Positions 10,201 through 64,000 of a stretch of 64,000 nucleotides of DNA are shown here, one piece after another (the stretch's first letter is position 1; each line of letters opens with the position of its first letter). This DNA is from Ischnura elegans. Taxonomy: Eukaryota > Arthropoda > Insecta > Odonata > Coenagrionidae. The notes below the pieces were generated by a model. That model did not search any database. It saw only the letters and a program-made list of their open reading frames with translations, and was not told the DNA's origin. The DNA lies in NCBI RefSeq assembly GCF_921293095.1, contig NC_060257.1:63806472-63870471 (forward strand). Reading direction: 5' to 3'. The translations under genes and the position numbers were made by a program.

Positions 10201-12870
10201 GATAAGATTGAGTGTTAGATATGAAATTGCTGTGTCACCCTTGATGGCAGCTTTATCGTGTTGCATAAAAAGAGTGTATATATCGCAGTTAATCCTTCTT
10301 TAAGCTTTAATTATTTTCTCTGTGAATGCTAAAAATGTACAAGGGAGATGTTCACGCGGTTCACTGTACATCTTGATATATTGATGCATTAGCGTATCAT
10401 CCACAGCCTCTACTGCCGTAGTGATAATTTTTATGTTGCTTATCGTGCTTAAGCGTATGATAAACAACATGAAAACTCTTTTAATTTACTTGATTCCCTT
10501 GCCATCTAATGGCATTAGTATTTAAAAGCTCAAAGCTAGCTTAGGATATCTAGTGCACAGCAGAGATTGTGAAAACAGAATTTCGTGCGAAAGAAAGTGG
10601 GCGTGATAATTAGTAGGGACCACCCTTGTGCGACATACGGTAACATAAACAAGCGCCAACGTTGCAAGCCACTTTCACGTGGCCATATAAAGTCACGCCT
10701 ATTCTTATGCACGGGAAAATAGGTTCTTTTCTTAGGATTGACCTTTGCTATCCCTGATCTTCTTGTTGACCTTAATAGACACACGTTAATCTGTCCATGG
10801 GCATAGAGCCAGGGAATTTGTCTGGGAAGAGGGGGGGAAACACCTACCTTCGAGGGGGATCCTCCGCTTCCAGAGGGAATATCTCCACCCCGGAAAATAA
10901 TTTTTAATTTGACCTCATGAGAACCCATATTACACCTAATATTTGTTGAATTTTTTAACATTGAAAATTTTCATTTTTCGACTTGTTAATTTTTTAGTGG
11001 AGGGGTCAGAGCCTTGTGGCCACAGCGACCCTCATGGCTATGGTCATGCTTTAGGGCACTGACTATTACAGTAGTTACATGCAGTGTTCAAGTTTTCCTC
11101 ACGTTCTTGCTTTGCCCAAACTTGATTAATTTTGTCTCTATGAATACATCATAATAGGAGGCTTGAACTATGGTCAGCATATGTTAAATTAAGTGTATTA
11201 CATTTATAATGATTATCATCTATGATGGAAGGTTTGATACCACATTTCATCAAAAATTTTAACAGGCCATCAGACTTACCGATACTATTTCTTTGTGATT
11301 AATAACCATGACAGTGGGGTGAAAATAAAATGAATACATATCAACTAACAGCTAATTCTCCTTGTGTAGACTCATTTCTTATTGGAATATCTAATTCAAA
11401 GAGCTTTCTGCACATTGTACCTTAAAGATATGAGGTACTGCTCTCAATTTGGTCAAATAATTCCAATAATGTGGTCTGTGGATGTTATGATCTGGTGAAA
11501 TTGTTCCTTTGTGAATGAAAGATCCTTTGCAGATTCGGCTTACTTTGTATTTACTTACTTTAAATTTATTGGCTTCATAACGAGTTTCCACATTGTTACA
11601 TCCTTTTGTCCCAGTCATGTAGCCAGAAATTAGCATCGGTGGACCGTAGGCAGAATGTGAGTTACTTATAACGATTTTTTTTGTTCACATGCATTGGAAA
11701 ACAGTACATTCACTAAATCAGCTACTCTTTTCAATTGCATAATAGTGAAAGTTAAATTCATCATCAGTAATTGGAATGAGTTCAAATGATATATTAAAAT
11801 TGTGAATGCTAAAAATCTTCCCCATCTGTCATGGGAGCCTTAAGGAAAAATTGTCAGGAAGATGCCTTCAGTGCCTACTAGTGATGGCATAACAGCGGTT
11901 CCCACTCCATGGGGCCTGAGGGGGCCCGAGCCCCCTCAAAAATTTGCTATGGATGTGAGGAAAAAATGTGTCAGGCTCGTCGATTTTCCCCGGAGTGTCC
12001 AGGTATTGAGATTCGAGTTGTCAGGGTTCTAATTTTGATCATATGACTCTTCTAAAATGCTTAAAAACTCACAACATATTTATAAAACTTCATGGGGCAT
12101 GATCCCCGGTTTTGCCCCCCAATATTTTTTGTGAGTCGGTATCCCTGTGGCATAAACGACTCGTTTTGTGGAGCTGCCTCACCGCTCACAGCACATTCCA
12201 GAGAGCCGCTCGCACAGTACGACTCAGCAAAGCGCTTCTGGGTTGAGGGGAGGGGGAAGAGGGGAGTGCAAGAAAGGGGAAGAGGGGAAGGTGGTGAGGA
12301 GGGGATTTCTGAAAGAACATTTCCTAGATCACAATTTGAAAAATTCATTTCAAGTCAATCGCGTATTGCATAGTCACAATGTTTAACAGGTGATATAACT
12401 AAGGAACCATTTCTACCGGTAAGTTATATCTTTCATATTAGACAGAAAATGTATTCCGTCTCCTGTGCTTAGAGATGACGACAATTTAAAGAAATTCTGT
12501 TGTAACAAAATATTCCCTCCGAAACTACATGATCATGTTAACGATTCGTAATTAATTTCCCCGGTTGATCTTAGTTGTTTGCGTTAGAATAAATTTTCAT
12601 TTTTGTCCCGTATTATTTTCATAAATTTGCTGTTGCTGAAAACTTTTACAAAAGCATTTTCCACCATTTTTCTTTCACGATGCATGGAACATGCAGGATA
12701 GAGAATTACCATCAGGGTCAAATGACAGTCTTTAGAGTAATACCCAGAAAATGAATCAGGAGAATCTTTCAAGCGGGGTGAAAAGGTGAGCACTGGGCTA
12801 CCTGCAAAAGTGCCATGTGCTCCATAGGCAGAAAAAGATGTGAACTATGGAAAAAAAAGCCACAATAAAT
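10200..12870. other. Intergenic region between HSD17B4 and Scm
   Basis: Contains a hAT MITE (11893-12147) and purine-rich runs near 12240-12310. A 141-codon minus-strand ORF at 10536-10961 resembles no family and has no gene-like context. No other gene or RNA was recognised. Confidence 0.5.
11893..12147. mobile_element. hAT-type MITE (family A, copy 2)
   Basis: A 255-bp copy of the element at 109-367, in the same orientation and closely similar along its length. It is flanked by a perfect 8-bp duplication TGGCATAA (11885-11892 and 12148-12155). The left end is CAGCGGTTCCCACT and the right end is AGTCGGTATCCCTG. Confidence 0.85.
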
Positions 12871-12877
12871 GTTGTAG

Positions 12878-14812
12878 TTTTATTGATATAATTCTTACCT
12901 TATTATACAAAAGGCATACTTCACTAATATGCCCAAAATACAACTGAGACAAATCTTTCCCAGCAGGAAAATAATATTCATTGATGAACTGACAAAACAT
13001 AATTCACAAAGACAGGACCATTTCATGAATAAATACATGTAATCTTCCAAACATTTGCCAATAACTGAAATCTTTTAAAAATCTACTCCAATGAATAGTT
13101 ACATATGCCATATTCTTACGAATACGAGACAATAAGCAAATGACAGTTTCCCAAAGGAAAAAATTAAAACAATTAGGATAGAAAAATAATTTATCCTCAA
13201 ACAGGAATGATCCAATTCCTATCATTTTTTGATGGAATAACCTATTTTTTTAAGATGCCATTCCTCAGCAAAATAATCTTGAAAACCCAAAAACATAACA
13301 TTTATTACTATTGCAGTTTGTAGTTGTTTCCATTTAAATTGTTCGTTCACTTAAATAAATACAATACACTACAATAGTTGTGAGATTTAGCTTTGCTACA
13401 GTCAAAAGGTAATAAAAATATGATATTTGTACAACTGTGATTAGTTACACTCAGTGAAACTTCTTTAGCGCTTATAAAGTGAATGATAAGAATAATCAAG
13501 CTATGGGTAAAATATCCTTCATTAACTTGATATTTGTACACATGGCATTTCACACATCAGTCAGAATCTAACAATGGTTACTTTCATCAAAAATACAATT
13601 TTTTCAAAAATGTTTACACATTATACTACAATTTGCCTCAAATGTTTGAAAGCTAGCAAAATGCAGATTGAAAGCATTAAGCTATCAACAATAAGGGTGA
13701 TTTCATAGATTGGTGTTTCACGATAAAGACAACATGAATGTTTAACAATACGTTCTAATTGTGACATGGTGAGGAAGGGAAGCAGGACAGAAAAAACCAT
13801 TAGGTAACTTGGATTACTTCCACCATACGTGGAGTTGAATTATCATTTTATTCAGCAAAGGAAGTTTCACTGTGTAACATAAAAAGATTTTCTTCAATTC
13901 AAAATTACACAATGAATGCCATGAATAATAACTTTAACATTACATCCTTGAGCGGATGCTAAAATAATATAGGAATCAAATTAATGCATTGCCTGTCACT
14001 TGGACAACAAAATCTAAAAACTTATTTCATGAATGATGAAACTTGGTGAGGTAAAGGTAAGGAAGATCATGAGCTCAGGTTAACAAGTAACTCACTGCGA
14101 GGGTACTGGCCGTCCATTGCATGATACCAACGTCAAAACTGCAGCAATCATCAATCTATGATTTTATCACATTTCTGGGAAGAGGGGACTTTATGGATCT
14201 GTGCACACCATTGAATAAGAGAAAAATCAACAGCCATAGAAATCACGATGTACAAAATCAACATCTCTGTAAGTGTCCCAATAGATTATTACGGGATAAG
14301 GTGAGCATGGATTCGGACGAGTAAATCGAAGTACAGCTTGGCAGAATAAGAAATAAGAAAGTAAGGGAAGATAATATAATCATTACACACTGGAATCAAC
14401 AATCCATATTCTAAATAATATGAATGAGGTGAATTAGGTTTGTGCTAAGGACAAATAGCTCAGAATTAACAATATCAGTGCAAAAAAATAGAGTTTCGAA
14501 AAGAAAAACAAAACATCCTGCTCCACTGAAACTGAATAATTCATTTCATTGCAAACAAGTGAAAAAAAACACACTACTGTGTTCATCAAATACAATCTCA
14601 GATGTGCATAAATTTCAGAGAGCATTAAATGCTGTTACAAAGGAGGAGGATATAACAAAAGACGGAGACAACTTTAATCCTACACTGACCATACACTTAA
14701 AACAATAAAAGAACAGGAATGGTAGATCATCTTTCCCTAATCTTCATTACACACTTCAAAGTGATTCAGTTATTTATACACCTCATGTTTCAAAGACTGG
14801 ATTACACAGTAG
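12878..14812 (-). other. Probable 3' UTR of Scm
   Basis: AT-rich non-coding sequence directly after the Scm stop codon (TGA at 14815-14813). A minus-strand AATAAA lies at 12883-12878, and other TTTATT strings occur nearer the stop (for example around 13300 and 13849). Which site is used cannot be told, so the UTR may be anywhere up to about 1.9 kb. Confidence 0.4.
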
Positions 14813-57253
<42,441 letters not shown>

Positions 57254-57297
57254 TTTTTGGCTTTTCCAGGCGGATGCGGCCAACTGACTCTGTTACG
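57254..57297 (-). promoter_or_regulatory. Scm 5' UTR exon portion
   Basis: Lies between a good acceptor (TTTCTCTTCCCTCTAG) and the Scm ATG. The first non-coding exon and promoter must be further right and were not located. Confidence 0.5.
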
Positions 57298-59000
57298 CTA
57301 GAGGGAAGAGAAATAAATACCATGCACTTATAATGTAACCCATAGTGTACCACAGAAAACAGCCTCTACAAAAGAACCCAAACTACCATCATAACATACA
57401 ACGTGTGGAGGGGTGTGTTTCACACCGTAACACCACATTTGTTTACAATTATGCCCTGTAATGACACAGGAGCCAATGCACATAATGATGAGAGGGCTAC
57501 CAGTATAAACGAAATCTGACAGATTATAGCAGTTATAAATTTTGTATCAATAGCAGTTGTCAAAGGAAAAACTGCGCGTCAGAAGAACAGAAGACGTCAT
57601 TGTTTTCATGTGCCCCGGTCTGTAGCTTCACCAATATTTCCATGTATATAACAATATAGCTTACCAACTACATGCAATTCTCTTCTTGCTATTGCAAATT
57701 AAACACATTTAGTCCTCAGGCAACAGGGCGATTGTCACACAAACCGCGTCATTCGACAAAATGCGCTTTCAAGACAAGCACTCCTCAGACATCACAAACA
57801 ACACCGCCATGATGTCACGATGTCGCTTCAGTCTCGCAGATACTCGTGAAACACGAGATCCAGGCATCCTGGCGATAATATGAAAAGCGCACGAATTATT
57901 TCTTTTACGAACGGACGATTTTTAATTAGATTTTAAGAAATATTATCCCGCAAAATATAAGACCATTAGAATTATTAAGGCTAGATTCATTCCAGAAGAC
58001 GGAAAATGTTGGAGACTCTAAAAAGGGGTAAAATCCCCTTTTATTTGCGGCTAAAACGGATCTTTGAAATAAAAGGTCAGTCCCAAGCGATATTTTTTAA
58101 TTTGCTAGGGGCAGATATCGTGCAGTTTTAGAGCTTCTACTTGGGGTTTCTATGATTGAATGAGAGTCTATTAATTAAAAATGGTCAGGATTATCTCTTT
58201 TGAGCCTAACCCGCGCTACAATAACTCACATCCCTGCTTCGCAAATGAAAAATAAATTCAGGGGAAGGACTCATATAGAGCTCAATGGAACATCATCATA
58301 GGGGGGAGAGGAAGATATGTTTATTGAGATGGAGGAGAGAAGGAAAAACTGCTATGAAAGGTAAAACATTGTAAGGCGATATCACTGAATTCGTTGCGAT
58401 AATTAGATACTGGCCCGACCGTGTTACGTACCGTATTTCACACTTCGAAGAGTCTCCTCAATATTGACGTGCCTAATCACATCAACCTTCCTGCTGACTT
58501 GTTATTGAAGAAATAAATGTACACGAATGAGAGCGATTAAATATGGGACGTCAAATAATTAGTGATGCGGCTATTATTGACTGCGCCCCCTCCCTCTTAC
58601 GTGGATCCGGTTGTCAGGCTTGAAAAGGTGCAGGCAGTTAGTACTCATCACACCTTATCCTTTTTTCCCTAAGATACCTCCAATCTACCGATGGATATTT
58701 TAGTTAAGGCCGCGCGGTTTGCACATCTGTTATTATGCAAATGTTGTGTGATATTTTGAGGGACACTTTGCGAGCTTTCACAATATGCATGGATTAAAAA
58801 TTAATTCTCCTAACTATCTTTCTTCCAAGCTTACAGGGCTATCTGCTAATGTGGGGAAAGGGTGATTCAGGACCACGATGAAACTCCTCGTAAAGGAGCC
58901 TGTTTCCATTTCTGTCGCGATATTTGAACCTCTCCCGGACTTTGTGTAATATAATTTACACAATTTTTTAATATAATAATGTGTTTATAAAGTGGCATTA
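57298..59000. other. Scm upstream region, no gene seen
   Basis: Presumed 5' UTR intron and upstream DNA. No ORF above 60 codons resembles a known protein, and no repeat boundaries were established. Confidence 0.4.
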
Positions 59001-59004
59001 ACAG

Positions 59005-59046
59005 TATCAAATATTTTATTTTAATATTAAAATAAAATATTTGATA
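59005..59046. repeat. 42-bp perfect AT-rich palindrome
   Basis: Two 21-base halves, TATCAAATATTTTATTTTAAT and its exact complement, with no spacer, centred between 59025 and 59026. Confidence 0.9.
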
Positions 59047-59530
59047 TATATAGCGCTAAATACCTCACATAAAATCTTATTTTATGTAATCAAGCTAGGG
59101 CAACATGACAATCGAGTAATTAATTATTCCGAGCCTAAACCAGAGGGAAGGAAGTACGATCAAGAGAGCCCAAATTTAAAAAAATGAAAAATTTAATCTA
59201 GAGTGATAAACGCGAAAAAGCGGTGAGAATAGAGCAGCATTTTTTATCCAAGTAAGATTTATTTTTATTCGAACTAAATATACCGAGGATAAAAAAAAGT
59301 AAATAGACCATGTTACTACCGCAGTAACGATAAATGCATTAACAGCTAACAAAACATTTTAGAAATATTCTGAAATGCTGTAATTTCATTAACAATAATA
59401 TATCATTTATTGCTTTGAAAAGACAATGCATTTGACTAAACAAAAATGAAGTCGGGCAAGCTCTTCACCAATTGGTTAACTTTTGGTAAACGGTTGTCTT
59501 GGGTATCCAGCCCTTTCGACAATATACTCA

Positions 59531-59750
59531 ATACTCAGAATTTTTAAAGACATTAAATAATTAAGGTTGGACGAAAATGTGCGATTCTAATTGTCTGAAA
59601 AAATCAATTTTTGTAATTATTAAACGAGAGCGTTGAGCGAGTATCAACAATACGATTGTGCAATCTCCCCGTTTTCAGTTGTTTCAGACAATTGCAATCG
59701 CACATTTTTGTCCGAGCTTAATCATTTAATGTCTTCAAAAATCAGAGTAT
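59531..59750. mobile_element. Foldback-type MITE, 220 bp
   Basis: Arms of about 70 bp in inverted orientation: the left arm carries AAAGACATTAAAT and AAAATGTGCGATT, and the right arm carries AATCGCACATTTT and ATTTAATGTCTTC. The centre contains ACGAGAGCGTTGAGCGAG. Non-coding. Confidence 0.7.
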
Positions 59751-60078
59751 GAAATAAAATGCCGTAAAGGCTGGATAGCCAAGAAAAACAGTTTTCATGG
59801 TAACTGCAAAGTGCATCCAAAAAAATGTTTGCGTTTTCACAGCTCGGTAACTGAGGAGTTGCGACCCCATTTTTATGGGAAAAGAATTTCCTAAAATTGT
59901 CTCCCCTACCACTTCCTGAAGTATTGCAGATTCATCCTGAAACACCCTGTTTAATTTTAAAACGAACGATCCGCGGGAGCATGCGAGTGGTAACAATATA
60001 CGCGGTTCACCCAAAGCGAATTTTTGTCCCCTAGTTTCGTAAAGTGATGCTCACTTTTGAGCAATCTCTTTATGAAGA

Positions 60079-60260
60079 ATGTTAAAACGTAGGACGCGGC
60101 GTAGGTTTGATCTTCCGCGTCAGCTTGTTTGTAGACAACAGTTTCGCTGGCTATCCTGCCAGCGTCTTCAGGTCGAAGGTTTACCGTGTATTCAATCGCA
60201 TGGCGTCGTCGAACCGCTCCCTGAAGATTATGACCAGTGGCAGAACGCATGCTATTATAC
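60079..60260 (-). pseudogene. Retroelement-like fragment
   Basis: The minus strand reads NLRPEDAGRIASETVVYKQA within an open stretch, over a segment with a strong hairpin (CGCTGGC...GCCAGCG). The nucleotide string resembles a recurrent arthropod repeat. No domain was identified and the assignment is tentative. Confidence 0.3.
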
Positions 60261-61183
60261 CAAAAACAGCATGTTGATATACCGAAAAATTACGTGGCAG
60301 AATTTCTTTCTCGAAGGCGTTACATTTAATTTAAATGCCTCTGGCATTTCTCGCTAGTGTCACTTCAAGTTGGTAGCTTTTAAGAGGATTAAGATCAGTT
60401 GGTTTTTCAACTGGCATTTCTTCTTACTTACGGAATCGAGGGTGCACAGTTATGGAATAAAAAAAAAGTTTGGAGAATTTTATCATCTATATAGGTCCCC
60501 TGACGCAAGCTAAACACTTCAATAACGAACGACGAATAACGCCATCAAGTTTTACACATGCCAACGAGCACAATTCGCATCCGAACGCATTTGATTTCAA
60601 AAAATTACAAATGTGATTTATTTTTTATATTTTGGACTTACACGAAGGATCGAGATTTAATAAAACTAAGAGATCTGCCGCGACATCGGTTTTTATTATC
60701 CTTTCCATTCTTAAGTAAGTCTTCGTCCCCAAGGCCATAACATATCCTCCTTCGTCTTATTCTTGGCCTACTTAATATATTTGTATGATATGCAACAGAA
60801 AATGACAGTCTGGCATTTGTTTAAAGATCAAGATTTACATTTAGTCTCGGTATCATGGTGAAATATGTTCGGAAAGCATTAAAAAACATTGCGAGGATCA
60901 TCTCACTCAGGAGGATTACTCACTCGGTGATTTAGCCCGTTCGTTGGCTTGAATAGGCGAGTGTGGAGCTCACCGCAGTCTAAGCCGTAGACATGTGAAA
61001 TTTAGTTTTGGGGGCATTTTCTTTTCCTGGACCACATTACACATTAAAAATTTACTAACGGGAGCGTCCGTAGGATTCACTCGTAGTAGCGTATTGAGTG
61101 AAGCGCTTGTCCTCTGACCAGTGAATCCTCCAGAAAGATCAGATTCCACGTGGAAACCGAGGGCGTACCCAGGATCAAAACTA

Positions 61184-61358
61184 GGGGGGGGGGGGGGGCA
61201 AGCCATGGTTGTTCAAGTTGTAGGTAAGATTTAAGCATGGAAAAGGTGAATGAAATCAACATTTCACAGAAACTGTAACAGCTCTTTATTAGTTTTTAAC
61301 ATTATTTGCTTGAAAAATATTATTTTCCTTAAAGACATTTGCGATTTTTGCTTCTAGC

Positions 61359-61386
<28 letters not shown>
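61184..61386. repeat. Poly-G tracts (15 and 28 bases)
   Basis: Uninterrupted G runs at 61184-61198 and 61359-61386, each near a GGGCGTACCCAGGAT-like or C/G-rich repeat end. The exact lengths may be affected by sequencing. Confidence 0.85.
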
Positions 61387-61389
<3 letters not shown>

Positions 61390-61529
61390 CCGGAAGTAGG
61401 AGTTTGGGGGGCAAAGGTCAGTTTGCCCGCCTCCCCTACCCTGATGCCCCGTCGCTCCCTCACCAATCGAATGTAATAAATCCGTAAGCTATTATTTTTA
61501 AAATCAGCAGGTGAAATTAAACATCGTAT

Positions 61530-62095
61530 CGATCGATACCTCCACTGCACAAGCGCTCGAGAATCGCCCGCCGAATCAAATCTGCTCATCTAGGATCCCA
61601 ACAATAAACATCCGCTCAGCCAGCAATAGCCGGAGCACAAATGCTCACCTCCGAAGCTTGGAGAATTGGAAGTAAGCGTTCATGCTCCGGCAACTGCCAT
61701 TCGTATTGTTGGACTCCTAGATGAGCGAATTTGATTCGGTTGGCGATTGTTGAGCGCTTGTGCAGTGGAGACAGCGGCGCAGCGAGGGGGGGGGGGGTTT
61801 GGGGGATAACCCACCCCCTCCAGAGATAGGAGAATTTTTTAAGTTTGATCCATTTTACTTATTTGGATCAGTATTACTTATAGAATAGTGTTAGGATTAA
61901 TCAAATATCCCTCAGGAAGCCGTAAAACTCGCATTTTGAACCATTATTCTTAATTTTTTTCTGGAGGAGGGCCCCCGCAAATCCTGCTTACCCTGGTGGG
62001 TTTGCAATACCCCCACACCCGTAAGTATTAGTTGGCCTAAAACCCCCCCCCTAGCCTTAATTCCTCGCTGCGCCCCTGAGTGGAGATATCGGTAT
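61530..62095. mobile_element. Foldback element split by a hAT MITE
   Basis: The left arm (61535-61640: CTCCACTGCACAAGCGCTC...CTCATCTAGGAT) is inverted against the right arm (61690-61771: CTAGATGAGCGAA...GAGCGCTTGTGCAGTGGAGA). The right arm resumes as AGTGGAGATATCGG after the nested hAT MITE 61772-62078. Outer limits are approximate. Confidence 0.65.
61772..62078. mobile_element. hAT-type MITE (family D), 307 bp
   Basis: Ends are CAGCGGCGCAGCGAGG and CCTCGCTGCGCCCCTG, with a perfect 8-bp duplication AGTGGAGA (61764-61771 and 62079-62086). The C/G-rich interior is non-coding. Confidence 0.88.
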
Positions 62096-62645
62096 GTTTG
62101 CTATTAAGAAGTTGTATTATTGTTTAATGATTTATAAATATATGATTAATGCTAAATAATCTACTTAGAAAAATTAAATAACTTTTTAAAATAAATCTTT
62201 CTAAATTTTTCGCCCCCTGAAATCTGCCGCCCGGGGCACGTACCTCCCTCTGCCCCGCCCTAATTCAGGGTTGAATTACTATAGGAGAGCATATGACTAA
62301 TATAAACTGAATGAAGTTTATACACTATTTTAGGAAGAGGCTATAAGAACGGGGAGGATAAAAAAATTCTTTATCCCACGAACTATGAAATGCTACAAAA
62401 GAATTCACTAACATTTGAAGCCGCGACAGTATTTTGCCAGGCATTGTCTATTTAGGTTATTTGAAGCCATCTTATTTCCAGACTATGATCTTCCGCTGCG
62501 TGGTATCTTTCTTAGCACGTTAGTCACAGCTCCCGTCCTTGAATCTAAGCCGGTCAGCATTTTCCTCGTCTGCTTTATCTAAGTTATATCTGAAGACTTC
62601 TTCATTTAAGTCTCTTAAATCACCTCTTAAGCGAATATTTGTTAA

Positions 62646-62855
62646 GGCCATTTCACACGGCTCGTCATCACGCAATCTGACATATGCAGTCAAAATTGCG
62701 TCGTGTAAAGTGGTGAATTGCAAGAACTCAAGCGAGAACGCATGGATGCGAGATGGCAAATTAACCCCTACTCTGATTACGAGCTCGCATTCTCGCAATT
62801 TAAAAAATGTTTTCAGAGCTAACCTGCGCAATGACATGCCCCGTTTAAAACGGCC
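62646..62855. mobile_element. TTAA-flanked MITE, 210 bp
   Basis: TTAA at 62642-62645 and 62856-62859. The left end GGCCATTTCACACGG matches the reverse complement of the right end GGCCGTTTTAAACGG. The 105-codon minus-strand ORF across it (62520-62837) is probably incidental. Confidence 0.65.
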
Positions 62856-62859
62856 TTAA

Positions 62860-64000
62860 CGAACTTTCAAACCATTGAATTTAATTTTTATTTTATACGA
62901 TTTCAAGGTTTTCTTTAATTAGAGATTTTCTGGCCAACACAATAAAACGTGAGAACACGATTACTACTCCTCCTATTAAAAAAACTTCAAGTGATACTTC
63001 CTACTTCACATAGTAGCTATTTGTCCGGAAGATATCAGAACGTGCGAAAACGCTTTCTTGGAAGCGCATTATTTGGTTCGTGCTTACGCTCAAGTCACGA
63101 TCATCGCATTTTCTCAGAAGAGAAAGTGAATAGGCCCCACGATTAAAAGGCAGATCTTGAAGTTTTCCTTTAAATGTAGCCAGAAAAATGCCTGAATCGC
63201 TAATTTTAAATCCAACGACTGATGATTTTGTTTGTAAGATGAAATCCAAGCAACCCGCGTGATTTGTATGTCATGCATATTGCGGATATTTCAGGCGCAA
63301 AACTACCGCCGCCCATTTCACGCAAAGGCTACTACGCCTTTGATTGAACGAAAACTCATCTAATAAGCGGCCAGTGACTCTGCTTGGAGCCCTAATTTTT
63401 TATGCTATGTCATTATTTTAAACGTTTTTTAAAAGTTGAATTGATATGAGCAATGTACCTAGATAATATCAATTCAAGGGATGTGCCTATGAAAATCACA
63501 AAATCTTTTGTAAATCGAATACCATTTAATTTACTTTTAGGCCTCCCTTAAAGTTACTTCCAATAGCATCTTCAATTCTGCCTTCTTGTTGAAATGCTTT
63601 AGGAGACCCATCTAAACCTAACCTCCAACCACTTCCTTCAATATATACATACTGAATATTTAACCTTTTGAGTGCCAAACAGAATTAACTAATTCTAAGC
63701 GAAAATTGTGAGGCTATTTTCATAGAAATGCAGATATTGTGAACAATACCTTCAAACCATTAATATTCTCCATAACTTGCTAATAAGTTCACTTGAAATT
63801 ATCAAATTTTTTAAACAGCCTTTATTTTAGGAATGAAGCTAAAAATTTTAGCAATCTAATTTTTAACTGCATTTATAGTTTTCCAAATAAGTCACTCAGG
63901 GTGACTACGGCAACATCAATAGAAAAAAAAGCTGATGCAGTAACAGGGCACATGTACTAAATCATCATGGATGTCTATGTCTTCATAAGTGTGCAATAGG
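62860..64000. other. No recognisable feature
   Basis: AT-rich sequence with short ORFs only, none resembling a known family. Nothing could be supported here. Confidence 0.4.

Noticed and set aside
10536..10961. 141-codon minus-strand ORF as a gene
   Set aside because: No recognisable motif, no splice or transcript context, and overlap with ordinary intergenic DNA. It is likely a chance ORF.
12092..12386. Overlapping ORFs on both strands near 12.1-12.4 kb
   Set aside because: They run across the end of a hAT MITE into a purine-rich low-complexity stretch. No domain or conserved motif is visible.
62520..62837. 105-codon minus-strand ORF as a gene
   Set aside because: Most of it lies inside a TTAA-flanked MITE whose inverted ends explain the sequence.

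Overview
The window is AT-rich eukaryotic nuclear DNA with GT-AG introns, short coding exons and many transposable elements. The two genes found, and the close match of one to the fly protein Sex comb on midleg, point to an arthropod, most likely an insect. The species cannot be named from the sequence.

Two protein genes were identified, both on the minus strand. (1) At 1824-9908 lie the first ten coding exons of a peroxisomal multifunctional enzyme type 2 (HSD17B4/MFE-2): the complete SDR dehydrogenase domain and the start of the hydratase-2 domain. The rest lies off the left edge. (2) At 14813-57253 lies a complete Sex comb on midleg (Scm) Polycomb-group gene of 13 coding exons, 2208 nt, encoding 735 aa. 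Its layout is two FCS-type zinc fingers, two MBT repeats, a SLED domain and a C-terminal SAM domain. All exon phases close, and both models were read by hand from splice sites. About 4.9 kb separates the genes, with Scm upstream of HSD17B4 in the same orientation. The roughly 6.7 kb to the right of Scm holds no recognisable gene.

The introns are crowded with transposons whose ends can be fixed from target-site duplications (TSDs). Present are hAT-type elements with 8-bp TSDs, pogo/Tigger-type elements with TA and CAGT...ACTG ends (one with a decayed CENP-B/jerky-like transposase), TTAA-flanked piggyBac-like elements, a mariner relic, a non-LTR relic and a tRNA-like SINE with a 14-bp TSD. Several are nested.

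The standout feature is a 13,031-bp near-perfect palindrome at 42552-55582 inside Scm intron 4: two arms of 6,203 bp around a 625-bp spacer. Every mirrored landmark checked sums to 98,134, so the arms carry no net indel, and only three mismatches were noticed. It is flanked by TCTG on both sides and lies within the terminal bases of an older hAT element whose own 8-bp TSD is split to either side of it. The palindrome is therefore probably a genuine mobile insertion. Because it sits in a transcribed intron, it could form a very long hairpin RNA.
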